A stretch of DNA of 64,000 nucleotides. Source: Chitinophaga niabensis (GTDB taxonomy: Bacteria; Bacteroidota; Bacteroidia; Chitinophagales; Chitinophagaceae). The stretch is from NCBI GenBank assembly GCA_017849435.1, contig JAFIGY010000019.1:248001-312000 (forward strand), given 5' to 3'. Positions 1 through 7,785 of the stretch are shown piece after piece. Position 1 is the stretch's first letter, and each line of letters opens with the position of its first letter. The notes under the pieces were generated by a model that made no database searches, was not told where the DNA came from, and worked only from the letters and a program-made list of their open reading frames with translations. The translations under genes were made by a program, and so were the position numbers.

Positions 1-552
1 AGGGATCCCTTTCTGCTTCAACCGCTGTAACATCTCCCAGAACTCTTTCCGGGAAACGGGGTCCACACCGGTGGTAGGCTCATCCAGGAAAAGCACAGCC
101 GGTTTGTGCACCAGCGCGCAGCAGAGTGCAAGTTTCTGCTTCATTCCTCCGGATAATTTGCCGGCAGGCCGTTTTTTGAATGGCGCGATCTGCTCGTAGA
201 TATCACGGATCAGTTCATAATTCTCTTCTACGGAGGTATGGAAAATGGTGGCAAAGAAATGCAGGTTCTCTTCCACGGAGAGGTCCTGGTACAGGGAAAA
301 CCTCCCCGGCATATAACCTACCTGCCGGCGGATGCTGCGGTAATCTTTCACTACGTGCAGGCCATTTACGGTGGCTGTGCCTTCATCTGCCAGCAACAAA
401 GTGGTGAGGATGCGGAACAGGGTGGATTTTCCGGCGCCATCCGGACCGATCAGCCCGAACAGCTCCCCTTCTTCCACCGTAAAGGAAATATTACGCAGGG
501 CTTTCACATCCCCGAAACGCTTGTGAATGTTCTGAACAACGATAGGTTGCAT
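1..552 (-). CDS. ABC transporter ATP-binding protein (partial, 3' end beyond window)
   Basis: Cytoplasmic ATPase of an ABC exporter. The visible 184 residues start MQPIVVQNIHKRFGDVKALR and include a Walker A box GPDGAGKS, the signature LSGGMKQK, and a Walker B/D-loop region LFLDEPTTGVDP. The reading frame is open to base 1, so the C-terminus lies outside. Walker A has Asp where Asn is common (GPNGAGKS), which is seen in many YhbF/YbhF-type ATPases. It is the last visible gene of the tetR-tolC-hlyD-ATPase operon, 8 bases after the HlyD stop. Permease genes probably follow to the left, as in the E. coli ybhGFSR arrangement; that is inference. Family assignment is firm, the substrate is unknown. 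Confidence 0.93.
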   Translation of the reverse strand, partial: MQPIVVQNIHKRFGDVKALRNISFTVEEGELFGLIGPDGAGKSTLFRILTTLLLADEGTATVNGLHVVKDYRSIRRQVGYMPGRFSLYQDLSVEENLHFFATIFHTSVEENYELIRDIYEQIAPFKKRPAGKLSGGMKQKLALCCALVHKPAVLFLDEPTTGVDPVSRKEFWEMLQRLKQKGIP

Positions 553-560
553 AAGCCTGA

Positions 561-1460
561 TTATTTGGATAACCTGATCTCGCCCGGCATCCCGATCTTG
601 AGACTGCCATCGTTCTGTACGCGTACTTTTATGGCATATACCAGCTGTACTCTTTCATCACGGGTCTGGATCGTTTTGGGTGTGAACTCTGCTTCTCCTG
701 AGATCCAGCTCACGGTTCCGGTCCAGTCTTTCATCTTTCCGTCCGGCTGGTCCGTCTGTACCGTCACCTGCTGCCCGATCTTCACCTGCGGCAGCTGCGC
801 CCCGCTGATGTAGGCCCGGAGGTACATCGTGCGCAGATCGGCGATCTTGTACAGCGGTTTCCCGAAGTTCACCACCTCTCCTTTCTCCACATATTTCACC
901 AATACTGTTCCTTCCACCGGGTTCACGACCCTGGACTGTGCCAGCTGTTCCCTTACCTGTTCCACCTGCATTTGCAGGGGATGTGTTTCGCTGTTGAGGC
1001 CACTCACCTGTGTGTTCAGGGAAGAGGCGGTGGACTGGTATTGCTTTTCCAGCACGGCGATCTGCGCGTTGATATCGTCCAGCTGCTTGGAAGTGGCGGC
1101 ATTGGCTTTCAGCAGGTTTTGCACCCTTTGCTGCTCGCGTTTCTGCGTGGCGATCTGCTCGCGGATCACTTCCAGCTGTGGTGTAACATCCGGGCGCTTG
1201 CTCAGCACTGCTTTGATATTGGCGCCCAGCTGCGCTTTTTTCAGGTACAACTGCGTGGAGTCGATCCCTCCCACTACGGCATCAGCCTGCAACACCGCCC
1301 CTTCTTCCACATCAAAAGCCAGTAAACGTCCGGTGGCCTCCGCAGACACCACCACTTCCACGGATTCAAAATTGCCGTAAGCGTCGGCGGTATCATCCTT
1401 GGAGCGACAGGCGGCCAGGGTGACGATAAAAAATATAGCCGTTAACGTTGTTGTTTGCAT
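561..1460 (-). CDS. HlyD-family periplasmic adaptor (lipoprotein) of ABC exporter
   Basis: Membrane-fusion adaptor linking an inner-membrane ABC exporter to a TolC-like channel. The 299-residue protein begins with a lipoprotein signal ending LAAC, then a biotinyl-lipoyl half-motif around residues 35-70 (VVVSAEATGRLLAFDVEEGAVL), a long alpha-hairpin rich in Gln and Leu (about 75-175), the second lipoyl half (VVNPVEGTVLVKYVEKGEVV), and a beta-barrel domain. It starts one base after the stop of the TolC-like gene, so the two are almost certainly co-translated. The order regulator, channel, adaptor, ATPase resembles YbhG-type drug export. Substrate cannot be read from sequence. Confidence 0.9.
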   Translation of the reverse strand: MQTTTLTAIFFIVTLAACRSKDDTADAYGNFESVEVVVSAEATGRLLAFDVEEGAVLQADAVVGGIDSTQLYLKKAQLGANIKAVLSKRPDVTPQLEVIREQIATQKREQQRVQNLLKANAATSKQLDDINAQIAVLEKQYQSTASSLNTQVSGLNSETHPLQMQVEQVREQLAQSRVVNPVEGTVLVKYVEKGEVVNFGKPLYKIADLRTMYLRAYISGAQLPQVKIGQQVTVQTDQPDGKMKDWTGTVSWISGEAEFTPKTIQTRDERVQLVYAIKVRVQNDGSLKIGMPGEIRLSK

Positions 1461-1461
1461 G

Positions 1462-2715
1462 TTATAATCCTTTTATGACCTGATAATATAATGTGGCATA
1501 TATCCATTGAATTTCATGTGTTCTTTGCGCGATCACCGCCTGTGTTTCCGCATTGAGATCACTGAGGTAGTCGTGCATGGTAAGCACGCCATTGTCCAGC
1601 TGCGCAGCAGATACCGCTTTCACCCTGCTGCGGAGACTTACGATCTCCCTGTCTTTCTCCATCGCTTCCCGGAGGTTCTGTATCTCGGACGATTGTTGCA
1701 GCAACTGCGCTTTCGTGTTCAGGGCAAAGGCTTCCGACTGGGCGCTGACGGATTGCTGTTGCTGCCGGAGGATGGCACGTTCGGTGCGATTGTAATGCCA
1801 GTTCCAGAGCGTCCAGTTCAGGCGGAGGCCGGTGAGGTAATAAAAATCGAATTTGTTCTCGAGCATGTTCAGTCCGGGTTTACCATAGCCGCCCTGTGCG
1901 AAGGCGCTTATTTTGGGGAGGGAGCGTGTTGCGGTCAGGCGGGATTGTTGCTGAAGGGCGTTCTGTTGCAGCTGGTACAAACGCAGTTCCGGGCGACGCA
2001 ATTCATCCGCCTGATCCTGCGCGGCTGGCGGCAACCGGAGTTGTACGGATTCCGGTATATCCTTCCCCGTTAGTAACGCCAGCGTCTGCACCGCCGCTTT
2101 CTTTCCTGTCTGCGCTTCAAAAAGCTGTTGCGCTGTTTTAAGCAACTCCGCCCGGAGGATATCTACCTGGCTGCCGAGTACCGTACCATTGTTAACCCCT
2201 GCCTGCAAGCGTTCCAGGCGTTGTTTCACCTCCGCGATCATTTGCTGCCGGGCAACGATGTGTTCACTCCAGAGCAGTGCGTTAAAATACACCTGCATCA
2301 CCTGCTGTTGCAACTTGTATTGCTCCACTTCCACTTTTTGCTGCTCCGTTTGCTGTTGTGCCAGCTGGAGATCACGCTGACCAGCCGTGGCGCCGCCGTC
2401 ATAGATCAGTTGCTTCACATCTATCGTGGCTTTGTATTGATCTTTCGACAGCTCCGGAATATTCACGCCGGGAAGTTTAATGGGCACAGTGGTAACGGCC
2501 GACTGGTAACTGGCCTGCCCGTTCAGCTCCACCTGCGGCAGATAGCCCGTTCTGATATTGCGCAGCTGCAAGGCCGTGATCTCATCCAAAGCCTGCCGCT
2601 GTTTCAGCAGCGGATAATGCTGCCGCGCATATTGCTGCGCTGAATCCAGGCTTAGCTCCTGCGCAAAAACAGGGGAAGCGAACAGAAGCAGGAGCAGCGG
2701 AGTGAAGCATTTCAT
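1462..2715 (-). CDS. TolC-family outer-membrane efflux protein
   Basis: Outer-membrane channel of the adjacent ABC exporter. The 417-residue protein has a cleavable signal peptide (MKCFTPLLLLLFASPVFAQ) and two OEP repeats made of long amphipathic helices rich in Gln, Ala and Leu, with the beta-strand segments of the barrel around residues 60-80 and 270-300. Length is normal for the family. It is the first gene after tetR in the same direction, and a dyad identical in plan to the one upstream of tetR lies 15 bases before its start codon, so it is probably repressed by the TetR protein. Confidence 0.92.
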   Translation of the reverse strand: MKCFTPLLLLLFASPVFAQELSLDSAQQYARQHYPLLKQRQALDEITALQLRNIRTGYLPQVELNGQASYQSAVTTVPIKLPGVNIPELSKDQYKATIDVKQLIYDGGATAGQRDLQLAQQQTEQQKVEVEQYKLQQQVMQVYFNALLWSEHIVARQQMIAEVKQRLERLQAGVNNGTVLGSQVDILRAELLKTAQQLFEAQTGKKAAVQTLALLTGKDIPESVQLRLPPAAQDQADELRRPELRLYQLQQNALQQQSRLTATRSLPKISAFAQGGYGKPGLNMLENKFDFYYLTGLRLNWTLWNWHYNRTERAILRQQQQSVSAQSEAFALNTKAQLLQQSSEIQNLREAMEKDREIVSLRSRVKAVSAAQLDNGVLTMHDYLSDLNAETQAVIAQRTHEIQWIYATLYYQVIKGL

Positions 2716-2729
2716 AATTAACTCTTTTA

Positions 2730-2746
2730 TTTAACTGTTTGGTTAA
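2730..2746. promoter_or_regulatory. Putative TetR operator in front of the efflux operon
   Basis: The sequence TTTAACTGTTTGGTTAA matches 16 of 17 bases of the dyad at 3385-3402 upstream of tetR. Arms TTAAC/GTTAA are inverted around a six-base centre. Position just before the TolC-like start codon fits repression. Regulatory role is inferred from duplication of the site. Confidence 0.7.
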
Positions 2747-2763
2747 TTCCAGGGCAAAAAAAA

Positions 2764-3372
2764 TCAGGGCCGCAGGGACATGAGGATGAACTCCGTCACG
2801 GATTGTTTTCTTTCTTCCATCAGCCGGGAAAAATCTTCATCAGTTTTCTGGAAGAGCCCCTGGATGATGGGTCTTGCTGCGAAAGGGAAAATGCACATGG
2901 ACAAAGTGTTCAGCAATAATTGCATCGGGTCCATCTTCCTGATCCTGCCATTTTCCATTTCTTCCTGTATATGCATGATAAACTTCTGCACATTCGGGAA
3001 CATCGGTGAATGCCTGAACCTTTCCAGCAACCGGTTTGGGTTCTGATTGATCTCGTTGATGATGAAAAGCGGGAGGTACGGATTGGTGGAGAGGGTGGAA
3101 ATGTAGTTATCCACCGCTGCTGCTACTTTTTCCTGAAAAGGCATATCGCCGGAAAATACCTGGTTAATCCTTGTCAGCAATTGCTCCAGTGCTTCATTGA
3201 AGATGATCTCGAACAACTTGTCTTTACTGCGGTAATAGTAATGCAGCATGGCTTTGTTGATCCCTGCTTCGTCCGCAATGTCCTGCATGCGCGCACCGCT
3301 CAGTCCTTTTTTCACGAAGATCTTGCGGGCCGCCTCAATGATCTGCCGTTCTGTGTTATTCGTTGTCTGCAT
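2764..3372 (-). CDS. TetR/AcrR-family transcriptional regulator
   Basis: Likely repressor of the downstream exporter operon. The 202-residue protein has the N-terminal TetR helix-turn-helix (about residues 10-56, with GARMQDIADEAGINKAMLHYYYRSKDKLF), followed by an all-helical ligand domain of the TetR_C type. The start ATG lies 12 bases downstream of an 18-base dyad, and the same dyad precedes the tolC-like gene, a classical autoregulatory layout. The ligand is unknown; the neighbourhood suggests a compound exported by the pump. Family confidence is high, target assignment is inference from the two operators. Confidence 0.93.
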   Translation of the reverse strand: MQTTNNTERQIIEAARKIFVKKGLSGARMQDIADEAGINKAMLHYYYRSKDKLFEIIFNEALEQLLTRINQVFSGDMPFQEKVAAAVDNYISTLSTNPYLPLFIINEINQNPNRLLERFRHSPMFPNVQKFIMHIQEEMENGRIRKMDPMQLLLNTLSMCIFPFAARPIIQGLFQKTDEDFSRLMEERKQSVTEFILMSLRP

Positions 3373-3384
3373 CTAACTAAATTG

Positions 3385-3402
3385 TTTAACTATTTGGTTA
3401 AA
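3385..3402. promoter_or_regulatory. Putative TetR autoregulatory operator
   Basis: TTTAACTATTTGGTTAAA, with perfect six-base arms TTTAAC/GTTAAA around a six-base centre. It lies between the predicted promoter (3409-3440) and the tetR start codon, so a bound repressor would block transcription. The near-copy at 2730-2746 supports it as the binding site. Confidence 0.75.
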
Positions 3403-3408
3403 CCATAA

Positions 3409-3440
3409 CAAAGATAAACGTCTCGTCATCACTCTGCCAA
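3409..3440 (-). promoter_or_regulatory. Bacteroidota-type promoter of tetR
   Basis: On the minus strand TTG (3440-3438), then 21 bases, then TATCTTTG (3416-3409), which matches the Bacteroidota -33/-7 pattern TTG-N19-21-TAnnTTTG. It lies directly upstream of the operator and 36 bases before the tetR ATG. Confidence 0.6.
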
Positions 3441-3464
3441 ATTTTTTCTTTAATAAGTTGATTG

Positions 3465-3941
3465 TCAAATAGATTGAACAAACGTGGATATCCTTTGCTC
3501 AAAGGTTTCTGCAGCATCATGCTCCACGGTTACTTCACTCAGGAGCTTCATAAGGCCGGCATCCTGCTCAGCTTTACGCCCGGTTTTCAGGTCGATGTGC
3601 ACGAATTTGGACCAGAGAAAGGATTTGATCTTCTTCTTCTGTTCGTCCGTCATCCACATTTCCACCATAATGTGATGGGGAGAGAATTCCAGCACACGGG
3701 AGAAGATATATATCTTTTCCGCCACCAGCGCCGGTTTCAAATAGGCGATCTGGTGCTGTACCACTACCCAGCCCAGACCTTTAGCGGCGTAGTCTTTCAG
3801 GTGGAGGTTGTAAGTTTGCACCAGATGATCTTCCCGGGCATTCATAAAATAGTTGATGTACGATGCATTGTTCAGGTGGCCAAAAGGATCACAGTCGTTA
3901 AAACGGATCGTGTATAAGGCTTCCGGTTCCTTGATGATCAT
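3465..3941 (-). CDS. Acyl-CoA thioesterase, hotdog fold (4HBT/YbgC-like)
   Basis: Predicted cytoplasmic thioesterase of 158 residues. Near the N-terminus it has IRFNDCDPFGHLNNASYINYF, the conserved D-x-D/C-x-x-GHxNN loop of the 4-hydroxybenzoyl-CoA thioesterase family in which the first Asp region holds the catalytic acid, followed by a hotdog beta-sheet (VVQHQIAYLKPALVAEKIYI). Length is typical. It is transcribed alone in the minus direction, separated by about 90 bases from tetR. The acyl substrate is not predictable. Confidence 0.85.
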   Translation of the reverse strand: MIIKEPEALYTIRFNDCDPFGHLNNASYINYFMNAREDHLVQTYNLHLKDYAAKGLGWVVVQHQIAYLKPALVAEKIYIFSRVLEFSPHHIMVEMWMTDEQKKKIKSFLWSKFVHIDLKTGRKAEQDAGLMKLLSEVTVEHDAAETFEQRISTFVQSI

Positions 3942-4074
3942 GTTGCATGTTTTTGCGATACCGAATGTAAAGAAAAAGCCGGGTTCAGTGCGAAACTGCC
4001 CGGCATTGCTATGTCAATTTGTTTTTAACGCATCAGGGTTACAACGGATCAATGAAAATATGCAGTCTTACTAA

Positions 4075-4836
4075 TTAACCCATTAATCCATGAATGGTGA
4101 GCCCTCCGTCGATATTGTACTCGGCGCCGGTGATGAATGCTGCATCTTCCGATGCGAGGAAAGCCACCAGCTTGGCAACTTCCGAAGATTCGCCGGCACG
4201 GCTGAGCGGAATGCGCTCTGCGAACTTCTGGCGGAAGGAGGCAACGCTCTCATCGTCCATTCCGGCTTTGCTCAGGATCGGCGTAATGATTGGTCCGGGA
4301 TTCACAACATTCACCCGGATCTTCCTGGCTGCCAGCTCCCGGCTCAACGTACGGCCCAACGAGTTGAGTGCGGCTTTGCTGGCAGAATATACCGATGCTC
4401 CCGGCATTCCGGTGAATGCGTTGACGGAAGAGAGCAGGATGATGGAAGCCCCATCATTCAGGTGTGGCAGGAATTTCTGAACGGTAAAGAATGCGCCTTT
4501 GAAGTTGATATTCATCACTTCATCGAACTGCGATTCCGTTACGTCCGGCACGGGACTGAATACACCAATACCTGCGTTGACGAACAGCACGTCAACTTTT
4601 CCATACCGGTCTTTCACGGTGTTCACCAGCGCGTCCGCATCGGCGAGACTGGCCTGATCGGCAGTAATACCCAAAGTACCGCCGCCCAGATTCTGCGCCG
4701 CCGCTTCCACAGCAGCATGGTTGCGCCCGGTGATCACCACTTTCGCGCCCCTTTTAATGAATTCCTCTGCCGTAGCGAGGCCAATACCGCTGTTGCCACC
4801 TGTAACAACAGCCACTTTATTTTGTAAGGTGCTCAT
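4075..4836 (-). CDS. SDR-family NAD(P)-dependent oxidoreductase
   Basis: Short-chain dehydrogenase/reductase of 253 residues. The nucleotide-binding motif TGGNSGIG is at about residues 12-19, the NAG motif (FVNAGIG) near 88, the catalytic Ser in LLSSVNAF near 136, and the catalytic YSASK motif near 150. The C-terminal IDGGLTIHG end is typical of the classical family. It follows an ArsR-type regulator gene in the same direction, and the intergenic gap carries sequence elements also found upstream of arsR, so regulation by that protein is likely. Closest naming from memory would be a glucose/ribitol dehydrogenase-like or stress SDR; substrate unknown. Confidence 0.92.
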   Translation of the reverse strand: MSTLQNKVAVVTGGNSGIGLATAEEFIKRGAKVVITGRNHAAVEAAAQNLGGGTLGITADQASLADADALVNTVKDRYGKVDVLFVNAGIGVFSPVPDVTESQFDEVMNINFKGAFFTVQKFLPHLNDGASIILLSSVNAFTGMPGASVYSASKAALNSLGRTLSRELAARKIRVNVVNPGPIITPILSKAGMDDESVASFRQKFAERIPLSRAGESSEVAKLVAFLASEDAAFITGAEYNIDGGLTIHGLMG

Positions 4837-4850
4837 AGTCTGTATTTATT

Positions 4851-4881
4851 AAATCGATTTATTTAAAAATTTCGATATTTT
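4851..4881. promoter_or_regulatory. Candidate ArsR-type operator upstream of the SDR gene
   Basis: This AT-rich segment holds AAATCGATTTAT and AAATTTCGATATT. Both elements recur in 5189-5214 upstream of the arsR gene, there as AAATATCGAAATTT and ATCGATTTAT. Shared half-sites around TCGA in front of the regulator and its neighbour are expected for an autoregulated ArsR family repressor. Confidence 0.5.
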
Positions 4882-4894
4882 AATGCAAAAAAAA

Positions 4895-5164
4895 TCAACT
4901 GAGCTGTAAAAAGAACATAGAAAGGTGTTTCATCATTTCTTTGTTGATGGACAGTTGTATGTTCCGTCCTTCTTTCGTGCTGATGAGCACCCCGCTGTCT
5001 ACCAGTATTTTGATATGATGAGATACAGTAGGTTGCGAAAGGCAGGTCAGATCTTTGACTTCACCGCAGCAGATACACTCCTGGCGTGCCACTTTCATGA
5101 GAATGGCCATCCGGTGCTTGTCTGCCAGTGCATTCGCCGCTTTTTCGATCATCGCTGCGTCCAT
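4895..5164 (-). CDS. ArsR/SmtB-family transcriptional regulator
   Basis: Small winged-helix repressor of 89 residues. The HTH recognition segment LSQPTVSHHIKILVDSGVLI and the wing (STKEGRNIQLSINKEMM) are clear. A cysteine cluster ECICCGEVKDLTC precedes the HTH at about residues 29-42; in ArsR proteins cysteines in this helix can be metal or redox ligands, so thiol chemistry is a possible signal, but the C-x-C-C spacing is not a diagnostic site I can name. It is followed by the SDR gene and shares operator elements with it. Confidence 0.9.
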   Translation of the reverse strand: MDAAMIEKAANALADKHRMAILMKVARQECICCGEVKDLTCLSQPTVSHHIKILVDSGVLISTKEGRNIQLSINKEMMKHLSMFFLQLS

Positions 5165-5188
5165 GATGCAAATATAGATACTTTTTAG

Positions 5189-5214
5189 AAATATCGAAAT
5201 TTATCGATTTATTT
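5189..5214. promoter_or_regulatory. Candidate ArsR autoregulatory operator
   Basis: Upstream of the arsR start, the segment contains AAATATCGAAATTT followed directly by ATCGATTTATTT. The two elements match those at 4851-4881 before the SDR gene, with the order and relative orientation altered. Binding is inferred from this duplication. Confidence 0.5.
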
Positions 5215-5228
5215 TTTTGAAGGCCGGC

Positions 5229-6701
5229 TCAAAGCAGCGGCGAGAAGAGCCGTACTACCGCCTCGCAAAGTCTTGCCCAACGGCCACGGGCTAGCCACTC
5301 CTCCACTTTCAGCTCGCTGCTGTAGAGGGCGTCCTGCAGGAACGCTTCCGTCAGCTTCCAGTTCATTTCTTTGCTGTATACAAAGGCATTCACTTCAAAA
5401 TTGAAATCGAAACTGCGGATATCCATATTGGCGGTACCGATAACGGAAAGATTATCGTCCACCACCATCGTTTTGGCATGCACGAAACCTTTTTGGTAAC
5501 GGAACACCCTCACCCCACAACTCAAAAGCTCTTCGAAAAACGACTCTGAAGCCCGGTTCACCACTGCACTGTCACTTACTCCCGGCACCAGCAGGCGCAC
5601 ATCCTTCCCGGAAAGGGCCGCCTGCTGCAGGGCGTTGAGGATGGAATCATTGGGAATGAAATAAGGCGTAGTGATATATACGGATCGCTCGGCCTGGTTG
5701 ATGGCCGCGAGGTAGGACAGCATGATGGATGAACGTTCGGAATCCGGCCCGCTGGCCGCGATCTGTACCAGATCGCCCCCGGTAACGGGGATGTCGGGAA
5801 AATACTCGTGGGTGATGGGAAGGTTATCTTCTGCGCAGAAGTTCCAGTCTCCCATAAACAGGAATTGCAGGGTATGCACGCCCTGCCCTTTGACGCATAA
5901 GTGCGTATCCCGCCAGAAGGGCCATTTCGGATGTGCGTCGCGGTAACGGGGTTCGTTGATGTAGCGGTCGGATACATTGATGCCGCCGATGAAGCCGGTA
6001 TGGCCGTCCACCACCACAATCTTGCGGTGGTTGCGGTAATTGAGCCGGTTAGCGAGTAGCCGTATCCGGTAGAACGGGAACACCTGTATGCCCGCAGCGC
6101 GCATCTGGCGCAAGAAGCGGCGGTTGATATCCCTGCTGCCGAAGTCGTCGTAAATAAAACGGATCTCCACTCCTTCTTTCGCTTTTTCGATGAGGATGCT
6201 GATCACGTCTTTGCCGATGATCCCTTCTTCAAAGATGTAGTACTCAAGGTGGATGTGATGTTTGGCGCCACGGAGGGCTTCCAGCAACAGGGGAAATTTT
6301 TCGTCGCCGTTCAGCAGCAGAAGGGTCTCGTTATCCGCGGTGAGGGGCGACAGGGAATCCCGGAACAAAAGTCTTGCGATGCCGGTTTTATTACTCACGA
6401 GGTCTGAATGTTCCAGCAGGGTTTCCCGGTTCTCCTGCCGGAGATAATCCTTCAATCGCTTGTTCAGCCGCACGTTGCTGAGCCATTTCCGGTTGTATAT
6501 CTTATTTACCCGGCGGTTCATGCCTACCAGCAGGTATACAATCACTCCGATACCGGGCAGGAAGAAAAGCAGGAGCAGATAGGCCAGTGTTTTACCGGTG
6601 GCGCGGGTTTCCAGCAGGGCTTTAACGGCTACCACTGCGGTGACGGCATATAGCAGGACGATGGCGAGGGTTTGCCAGTGTTCTTTGAGGAACTGCAACA
6701 T
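5229..6701 (-). CDS. cls: Cardiolipin synthase (phospholipase D superfamily)
   Basis: Inner-membrane enzyme condensing phosphatidylglycerol (or PG plus another phospholipid) to cardiolipin. From the preferred ATG at 6701 the protein has 490 residues: two N-terminal membrane helices (TLAIVLLYAVTAVVAVKALL and LAYLLLLFFLPGIGVIVYLL), then two PLD domains with HxKx4D motifs HRKIVVVD and HAKTMVVD. An upstream in-frame ATG at 6788 would add 29 residues, but that stretch is the terminator hairpin of the neighbouring gene (6734-6796), so I chose the downstream start. Length and domain order are standard for bacterial Cls. Confidence 0.93.
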   Translation of the reverse strand: MLQFLKEHWQTLAIVLLYAVTAVVAVKALLETRATGKTLAYLLLLFFLPGIGVIVYLLVGMNRRVNKIYNRKWLSNVRLNKRLKDYLRQENRETLLEHSDLVSNKTGIARLLFRDSLSPLTADNETLLLLNGDEKFPLLLEALRGAKHHIHLEYYIFEEGIIGKDVISILIEKAKEGVEIRFIYDDFGSRDINRRFLRQMRAAGIQVFPFYRIRLLANRLNYRNHRKIVVVDGHTGFIGGINVSDRYINEPRYRDAHPKWPFWRDTHLCVKGQGVHTLQFLFMGDWNFCAEDNLPITHEYFPDIPVTGGDLVQIAASGPDSERSSIMLSYLAAINQAERSVYITTPYFIPNDSILNALQQAALSGKDVRLLVPGVSDSAVVNRASESFFEELLSCGVRVFRYQKGFVHAKTMVVDDNLSVIGTANMDIRSFDFNFEVNAFVYSKEMNWKLTEAFLQDALYSSELKVEEWLARGRWARLCEAVVRLFSPLL

Positions 6702-6733
6702 AGGCGCTGATAAATCTCTGCAATAATACGCAT

Positions 6734-6796
6734 AAAAAAAGCCGCACCATGCTGCTTGCATTCTTCCAAATGATGGATAGTGCAGCATGATACGGC
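6734..6796 (-). terminator. Rho-independent terminator after the Spy-like gene
   Basis: On the minus strand a 15-base stem (13 pairs matched: 6782-6796 with 6741-6755) is followed by seven T (complement of A at 6734-6740). It lies 20 bases after the stop of the Spy-like gene at 6816 and ends the sigma-factor operon. The 26-base loop is longer than usual. Confidence 0.75.
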
Positions 6797-6815
6797 CAGG
6801 CTCTTACGGGAACGG

Positions 6816-7214
6816 CTAGTTGCCTCCGCCACCGCCACCACGGTTACCGCCGCGTTGACGCATAGCTTCCTGCGCATCTTTGTACTTCTTGAACTGATCG
6901 TCCGTGAGTACGCCTTTTACTTTTTCGTCTCTTTCTGCATTCAGTTTCATGAAGGCTTCACGGTCGGGACGCTGGCCGGTTGCCTGCGCATCTTCCCGCA
7001 TCTTGTCCATGGCCTTGTAAGATTTGGTGAATATGGAATCCAGTTTTACCTGCTGGTCCTTATTCAGCTGCAGGTCCGTTGTGAGGCGCTCCAGTACGGC
7101 TTTCACGCGTTCTTCAACGGTACGGCGCTGGCCACCTTGGCCACCTTGTTGGGCAAATACGCCAATGTTCACTGCCAGCAGAAACGCCAGCAAAAGCATC
7201 AACTTTTGTTTCAT
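6816..7214 (-). CDS. Secreted Spy/LTXXQ-like periplasmic protein with Gly-rich tail
   Basis: Small exported protein of 132 residues from ATG 7214 (signal peptide MKQKLMLLLAFLLAVNIGVFAQ). An in-frame ATG at 7265 would put 17 extra residues before the signal peptide and is less likely. The mature part is all-helical with the Spy/CpxP-like repeats LQLNKDQQVKLDSIF and LTDDQFKKYKDAQEAM. It ends in a glycine-rich tail with RGGNRGGGGGGN, the same composition as the insert in the outer-membrane barrel gene at 8792-11764. It is the last gene of the sigma/anti-sigma operon and may be a periplasmic chaperone or metal binder; no catalytic motif is seen. Confidence 0.8.
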   Translation of the reverse strand: MKQKLMLLLAFLLAVNIGVFAQQGGQGGQRRTVEERVKAVLERLTTDLQLNKDQQVKLDSIFTKSYKAMDKMREDAQATGQRPDREAFMKLNAERDEKVKGVLTDDQFKKYKDAQEAMRQRGGNRGGGGGGN

Positions 7215-7245
7215 GATCGGATCATTTAGAGGGTTTTGGGAAAGT

Positions 7246-7785
7246 TTATTTTTTAAAATGCTCACGACTTTGCCGGAGGCTGTCTTCTTTCGAAGGAGGT
7301 CCTTTCCGCCAGGGGCCGCTCATTCTGCGGACCACCTGTTGCACCAGCGAATCAAAGGCCGGCCGCTGTTCGGGTGTGCAGAGGTCTCTTACCTGTGTGA
7401 AATGCCGGAAGGTCTGCAGATCGATTTGTTTCTGTTTGGCCGCTATGGTATCCGCAGCAGCATTGACGGCGGAATCGGTAACGGAAGATGCGTTCAGCAG
7501 CTTATAGAAATTATCCTTGGCCGTCCGCATTTCCCCGAAATAGGGCTTCATCCGCTCCCAGTGCTGGTCCTTCAGTTGCTTGTACTGCGCCATCTGATCA
7601 GCACTGAAGCCTACCTGCTTCTCCAGTATCTGCATCACATCTCCCCCCTTTCCCCATTCATTCTTTCTGTGCGGTTCACCAGGTTTGGCCCACACAAAGA
7701 AAACCAGGAGCAGGATATTTGTCAGCAGCAGGATGATTACGAGTATACTGAGGACTTTATTCCGGGCGAATGTTTCCTTCATCAT
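7246..7785 (-). CDS. Membrane-anchored periplasmic sensor, CnrX/ZraP-like (Spy superfamily)
   Basis: 179 residues with one N-terminal membrane helix (VLSILVIILLLTNILLLVFFVW) and a helical periplasmic domain carrying a Spy-like pattern (VGFSADQMAQYKQLKDQHWERM, then LCTPEQRPAFDSLVQQVVRRM). Proteins of this kind include CnrX, the metal-sensing partner of the CnrY anti-sigma and CnrH sigma factor. Its start overlaps the stop of the preceding anti-sigma candidate by four bases, indicating coupled translation. The His residues (KDQHW, FRHFT) could bind metal but no full site is assigned. Function as a sensor is inference from gene order. Confidence 0.75.
   Translation of the reverse strand: MMKETFARNKVLSILVIILLLTNILLLVFFVWAKPGEPHRKNEWGKGGDVMQILEKQVGFSADQMAQYKQLKDQHWERMKPYFGEMRTAKDNFYKLLNASSVTDSAVNAAADTIAAKQKQIDLQTFRHFTQVRDLCTPEQRPAFDSLVQQVVRRMSGPWRKGPPSKEDSLRQSREHFKK

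Noticed and set aside
829-1380. Long open frame antisense to the HlyD gene
   Set aside because: Cys/Ser-rich translation with no domain; it mirrors the codon pattern of the adaptor gene on the other strand.
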